Positions 22,303 to 25,283 of a DNA stretch of 25,283 nt are shown piece after piece; the stretch's first letter is position 1; every line of letters begins with the position of its first letter. A model generated the notes under the pieces. It did no database searches and was not told where the DNA came from. It saw only the letters and a list, made by a program, of their open reading frames with translations. The DNA is taken from NCBI GenBank assembly GCA_964631125.1, contig CAZVYN010000063.1, forward strand, positions 1 through 25,283, given 5' to 3'. The DNA is from CAZVYN01 sp964631125. GTDB lineage: Bacteria > Eisenbacteria > RBG-16-71-46 > CAIMUX01. The position numbers and the translations under genes are program-made.

Positions 22303-22311
22303 TGGTAGAAT
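22303..22311 (+). promoter_or_regulatory. Candidate extended -10 promoter of the DUF2058 gene
   Basis: TGGTAGAAT (extended -10, five of six matches to TATAAT) is followed by 6 nt (CGGGCT) and the ATG at 22318. There is no Shine-Dalgarno site, so the transcript is probably leaderless. It is divergent from the GT2 promoter within 62 bp. Confidence 0.55.
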
Positions 22312-22317
22312 CGGGCT

Positions 22318-22842
22318 ATGTCGAATCTGCGCGACCAACTGCTCAAGGCCGGGCTCGTTTCCCAGAAGCAGGCCAAACAGGCGGCTCATTCCCAGCGCGT
22401 CGAGCGCAAGGAGCTGGGCGAGGAGACCATCGCGGAGGCCCGCGCGCGCACGGAAGAAGAGGCGCGGCAGGCGGCGGAGGAGAAGCGTGGCGCCGATCGC
22501 GAGCGGGAGGAACGCCGCCGCGCGGAGCAGGCGGAACAGCTCCGTCAGGAAGAGGCCACGCGCGCCATCGTGGCCGGCTGGATCCGCGACGCCACCGCCG
22601 GGAACCGGCGCTACTACTTTCTCACGGATGCGACCCACATCAGCTACCTGGATCTCTCCGACCAGGCCGTCCGGCGCCTGAATTCCGGAACGGCGGCGAT
22701 CGTCGAGACCCGCGGGGTCGTGCGCGGGCAGTTCTGTGTCGTCGACCAGGCGGCCGCGGCGATCCTGGCCAAGAATCACGGGGAACGGATTCGATCCTGG
22801 GCGCGAGAGCTTGCATCCAGGCCGCCCGGAGGCGCGTACTAG
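22318..22842 (+). CDS. DUF2058 (YaiL-like) protein
   Basis: This is a 174-residue soluble protein. It starts with the DUF2058 hallmark 'MSNLRDQLLKAGLVSQKQAK', followed by a long, highly charged helix (residues about 25-85, 'EARARTEEEARQAAEEKRGA' and similar), probably a coiled coil. A small C-terminal domain follows: 'GNRRYYFLTDATHISYLDLS', 'RGQFCVVDQAAAAILAK'. E. coli YaiL belongs to this family; it is described as nucleoprotein or polysaccharide-associated, but no firm function is established. The gene is 62 nt upstream of the penicillin-binding protein gene on the same strand and may be co-transcribed with it. No Shine-Dalgarno site is seen before the ATG. Confidence 0.9.
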   Translation: MSNLRDQLLKAGLVSQKQAKQAAHSQRVERKELGEETIAEARARTEEEARQAAEEKRGADREREERRRAEQAEQLRQEEATRAIVAGWIRDATAGNRRYYFLTDATHISYLDLSDQAVRRLNSGTAAIVETRGVVRGQFCVVDQAAAAILAKNHGERIRSWARELASRPPGGAY

Positions 22843-22904
22843 CGGTCGCCAAGCTCGCCCGTCCACCCGGGCGATTGCAGACAGACCGAAGGCGACCTCC
22901 CCCT

Positions 22905-25229
22905 ATGGATCCATTGCCGCCGCCATCGTCACCGCCTGCGAAACCGCGTCGGCGTTGGCGACGAGCCGCGCTGATCCCGACCGGACTCGGAGTGATCGCA
23001 CTCGCGCTGGCCGTGTTCGCCGCCTCGTGTTCCTCGGTCAAGATTCCGGCGAGCGGCTCGCGGCAGACGGTGCTCTATTTCTCGGCGCCGACCGACTTGC
23101 GCCCGGGCGCCCGGCTCGACCCCGATGACCTGAACGCGCGTCTCGAGCGGCTCGGCTACCGCGAGGTCGACGAGCCTTCGTCCTCGGGCGAGTTCCGGCG
23201 ATCCGGCAGTCGCTTCGAGGTCGGACTGCGCCCCTTCGACTATCCCGATCGACAGTTCGCGGGCGGCCGCGTGCGTGTGTGGGTTGCGCACGGTGAGGTG
23301 AGCGACATCGAGGTCTCGCAGGAGGTACCGGCCGATGAGGCGATGCTCGAACCGGAGCGCATCGCCGGATTCGAAGGAGGAACGGGAGCGGTGCTCGCTC
23401 CGTTGGCGCTGGCCGATGCGCCGGACCTGCTCGTTCCCGCGCTGCTGGCGGTCGAGGACCGACGTTTCTACAGCCATCTCGGGATCGATCCCGTCGGCAC
23501 GGCGCGCGCCGTTTGGGCGAACGTACGTCGCGGCCCCGGGAGTCAGGGCGGGTCGACCCTCACGCAACAGCTCGCGCGGTCGCTCTTCCTCCGCAACGAG
23601 AAGACGCTCTTCCGCAAGGCGCGCGAGGCGGTCATCGCGCTGCAGCTCGAGGCGCGCTACTCGAAGCAGGAGATCCTCGAGGGATACCTCAACGCGGTCT
23701 ACTGGGGTGTTTGGGGTTCGATGGAGATTCGCGGCGCGCGTGAAGCGGCGCGCTACTACCTGGGCAAAGAGCTGGAGGACGCCGACGTCGCCGGCATCGC
23801 GCTCCTGGTCGGTCTGATCCAGGCGCCGAACGCCTACTCACCGTACAACTCACCGGAGAAGGCCAAGAAACGCCGGGACACGGTGCTCCGGGTCCTCCGC
23901 GAGCAAGGGATCATCGACGAGTCGACCTACGAGGCGGCCAAGCTGAAGAAGATCTCGACGAAGCAGGCGCCGGCGCGTTCGACCGAGGCGTCGTACTTCA
24001 TCGATGCGGCGCAACGCGAGATGCAGGCGCGCGGCGCCGGCGAGTTCGTCGAGAAGCGCGGCACGCGGATCTTCACGACGCTCGATCCTCGCGATCAGGC
24101 GGCCTGTGTCGCTTCGGTTCGCCAGGGACTCGACGAGTTGGAGAAGTCACACCGCAAGCTGAAGCGCGACAAGGATCCTCTGCAGGCGTCGGCGATCTCG
24201 ATCGAGCCGGCCACGGGCGAGATCCGCGGTCTGGTCGGAGGGCGGGACTTCCTGCGCTTCCCGTTCAATCGCGCGGTCGAGGCGAAACGTCAGCCGGGAT
24301 CCCTCTTCAAGCCGTTCGTCTATCTGGCCGCCTTCCGCGCGCCGATGCGCGAGGACGGCAGTTGGTTCACGCCGGCCACGATCCTTTCCGACGAGGAGTT
24401 CGAGATCAAGGCCGGGGGAAAGCGCTGGCGTCCGCGCGACTACGATCGCACCTATCACGGCGATGTGACCGCGCGCACCGCGTTGGAGAAGTCGCTCAAC
24501 GTGCCGACGGCGCGCGTCGGGTTGGAGATTGGTCCACCCGCGGTGGCGCGAGCGGCGCACGATCTCGGGATCCAGAGCCAACTCGTGGAAGTGCCGTCGA
24601 TCGCGTTGGGAACGTCCGATGTCTCCTTGGTCGAGGTCACCGCCGCGTACTCCGGGCTGGCGCACAGCGGTGCCGCGCGCGCGCCGACTTGCCTCGATGC
24701 GGTCGTGGCCGAGGATGGACATGTCGTCGCCCTGCAGCCGCTCCCGGACCCGCCTGGAGTCGAGTCGCAGCCGGCCTATCTGGTCGCGCGACTGATGGAA
24801 GGGGTGATGTCGTCCGGCACCGGCGCGGCCGCGCGCACCCTCGGCGTCGAGGGCACGGTCGCCGGCAAGAGCGGCACGACCGACGACTATCGCGACGCTT
24901 GGTTCTGCGGCTTCACGCGCGAACGCGCCGTCGGCGTCTGGGTCGGTTTCGACAAGAAGGGCAACGTCGGCCTCTCCGGATCGGCCGCGGCGTTGCCGAT
25001 CTGGGCCCGGATCGTGCGGGATATACAGCGCCCCGGCGGCGACGGAAGGTTCGATCGCCCCTCCGGCATCATCCGCGTGCCGATGGACCCCACCACCGGC
25101 CTACTCGCCTCCGCCGATTGCCCCGAGTACCTCGAAGAAGACTTCATTCAAGGCACCGAGCCGCAGGAAACCTGCACGGAGCACGCGCCGCAGATCCTCG
25201 ACCGCGTCAGGAGATGGTGGCCGTTTTAA
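22905..25229 (+). CDS. PBP1B-like bifunctional peptidoglycan synthase with UB2H domain
   Basis: This 774-residue class A penicillin-binding protein polymerises and cross-links peptidoglycan. After a Pro/Arg-rich cytoplasmic start there is one membrane segment (about 21-40). It ends at 'AASC' (Cys42), a weak lipobox. Residues about 55-150 resemble the UB2H domain ('ARLDPDDLNARLERLGYREV'), the site that binds LpoB in E. coli PBP1B. The GT51 glycosyltransferase has catalytic Glu184 in 'VEDRRFYSHLGIDP', 'GGSTLTQQLARSLFL' and 'RKAREAVIALQLEARYSKQE'. The transpeptidase has Ser466 and Lys469 in 'QPGSLFKPFVYL', 'SLN' (530-532) and 'GKSGTTDDYRDAWFCG' (Lys655). All catalytic residues are intact. The ATG at 22905 starts this domain order; a longer in-frame extension overlaps the DUF2058 gene and is discarded. 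Confidence 0.94.
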   Translation: MDPLPPPSSPPAKPRRRWRRAALIPTGLGVIALALAVFAASCSSVKIPASGSRQTVLYFSAPTDLRPGARLDPDDLNARLERLGYREVDEPSSSGEFRRSGSRFEVGLRPFDYPDRQFAGGRVRVWVAHGEVSDIEVSQEVPADEAMLEPERIAGFEGGTGAVLAPLALADAPDLLVPALLAVEDRRFYSHLGIDPVGTARAVWANVRRGPGSQGGSTLTQQLARSLFLRNEKTLFRKAREAVIALQLEARYSKQEILEGYLNAVYWGVWGSMEIRGAREAARYYLGKELEDADVAGIALLVGLIQAPNAYSPYNSPEKAKKRRDTVLRVLREQGIIDESTYEAAKLKKISTKQAPARSTEASYFIDAAQREMQARGAGEFVEKRGTRIFTTLDPRDQAACVASVRQGLDELEKSHRKLKRDKDPLQASAISIEPATGEIRGLVGGRDFLRFPFNRAVEAKRQPGSLFKPFVYLAAFRAPMREDGSWFTPATILSDEEFEIKAGGKRWRPRDYDRTYHGDVTARTALEKSLNVPTARVGLEIGPPAVARAAHDLGIQSQLVEVPSIALGTSDVSLVEVTAAYSGLAHSGAARAPTCLDAVVAEDGHVVALQPLPDPPGVESQPAYLVARLMEGVMSSGTGAAARTLGVEGTVAGKSGTTDDYRDAWFCGFTRERAVGVWVGFDKKGNVGLSGSAAALPIWARIVRDIQRPGGDGRFDRPSGIIRVPMDPTTGLLASADCPEYLEEDFIQGTEPQETCTEHAPQILDRVRRWWPF

Positions 25230-25232
25230 GTG

Positions 25233-25261
25233 GTCGATCGACGCGCCGCGCGTCGATCGAC
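25233..25261 (+). terminator. Hairpin after the penicillin-binding protein gene
   Basis: A perfect 13-bp stem (gtcgatcgacgcg / cgcgtcgatcgac) with a 3-nt loop starts 4 nt after the stop. A C-rich rather than T-rich tract follows, so termination may be Rho-assisted or the hairpin may protect the 3' end. Confidence 0.6.
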
Positions 25262-25283
25262 TCCGCCCCCCCCACTCCCGCCC

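Noticed and set aside
25262..25283. A C-rich tract at the right edge, as a possible structural element.
   Set aside because: It is too short and too close to the window edge to interpret.

Overview
This is a GC-rich bacterial chromosomal stretch in which almost every base is coding or lies in short intergenic gaps. Secreted and lipid-anchored proteins, outer-membrane barrels and a class A penicillin-binding protein indicate a Gram-negative (diderm) cell. One secreted protein ends in a FlgD/T9SS-like 'GVYLIRLEAGG' module, which is common in FCB-related and candidate phyla such as Candidatus Eisenbacteria. That placement is an inference and is not proven by this window.

Layout. (1) 1-1053, minus strand: the start of a lipoprotein that runs off the left edge, and a small two-helix membrane protein. 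(2) 1350-4950, plus: a complete two-gene bacterial NHEJ module, Ku and a three-domain LigD (PE-Lig-Pol). (3) 5061-6452: a divergent pair, a small hypothetical protein (minus) and a class I methyltransferase (plus). (4) 6727-9988, plus: a MacA-type adaptor, a MacB-type ATPase and a MacB-type permease, coupled by 4-nt overlaps and closed by a strong terminator. (5) 10055-10465, plus: a YidB/DUF937 protein, followed by a dead fragment of a short-chain fatty acid transporter gene (AtoE family). (6) 10694-17867, minus: a long, mostly tightly packed run reading moaA, moaD, lipoprotein, moaE, M61/PDZ-type protease, pabB, FlgD-tailed secreted protein, Cys-rich secreted protein. It combines molybdenum cofactor and p-aminobenzoate genes with exported proteins. 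(7) 17968-19034, minus: two paralogous small outer-membrane barrels with a recognisable promoter and terminators. (8) 19122-22255, minus: a GT2 glycosyltransferase and a GT39-like membrane glycosyltransferase fused in frame to a DUF547 domain. (9) 22318-25229, plus: a DUF2058 protein and a PBP1B-like bifunctional peptidoglycan synthase with a UB2H domain.

I see no clear new defence or mobile system; there are no CRISPRs, IS elements, tRNA or rRNA genes. The most unusual items are: the GT39-DUF547 fusion, whose only sensible start is a CTG overlapping the upstream stop; the AtoE relic with TGA at a conserved Trp position, whose broken end now supplies the antisense-coded tail of a neighbouring gene; a set of exact in-frame tandem duplications inside genes (LigD Pol domain, a signal-peptide core, a methyltransferase tail, the glycosyltransferase); and several genes without Shine-Dalgarno sequences whose candidate -10 boxes sit 6-8 nt before the ATG, as expected of leaderless mRNAs.
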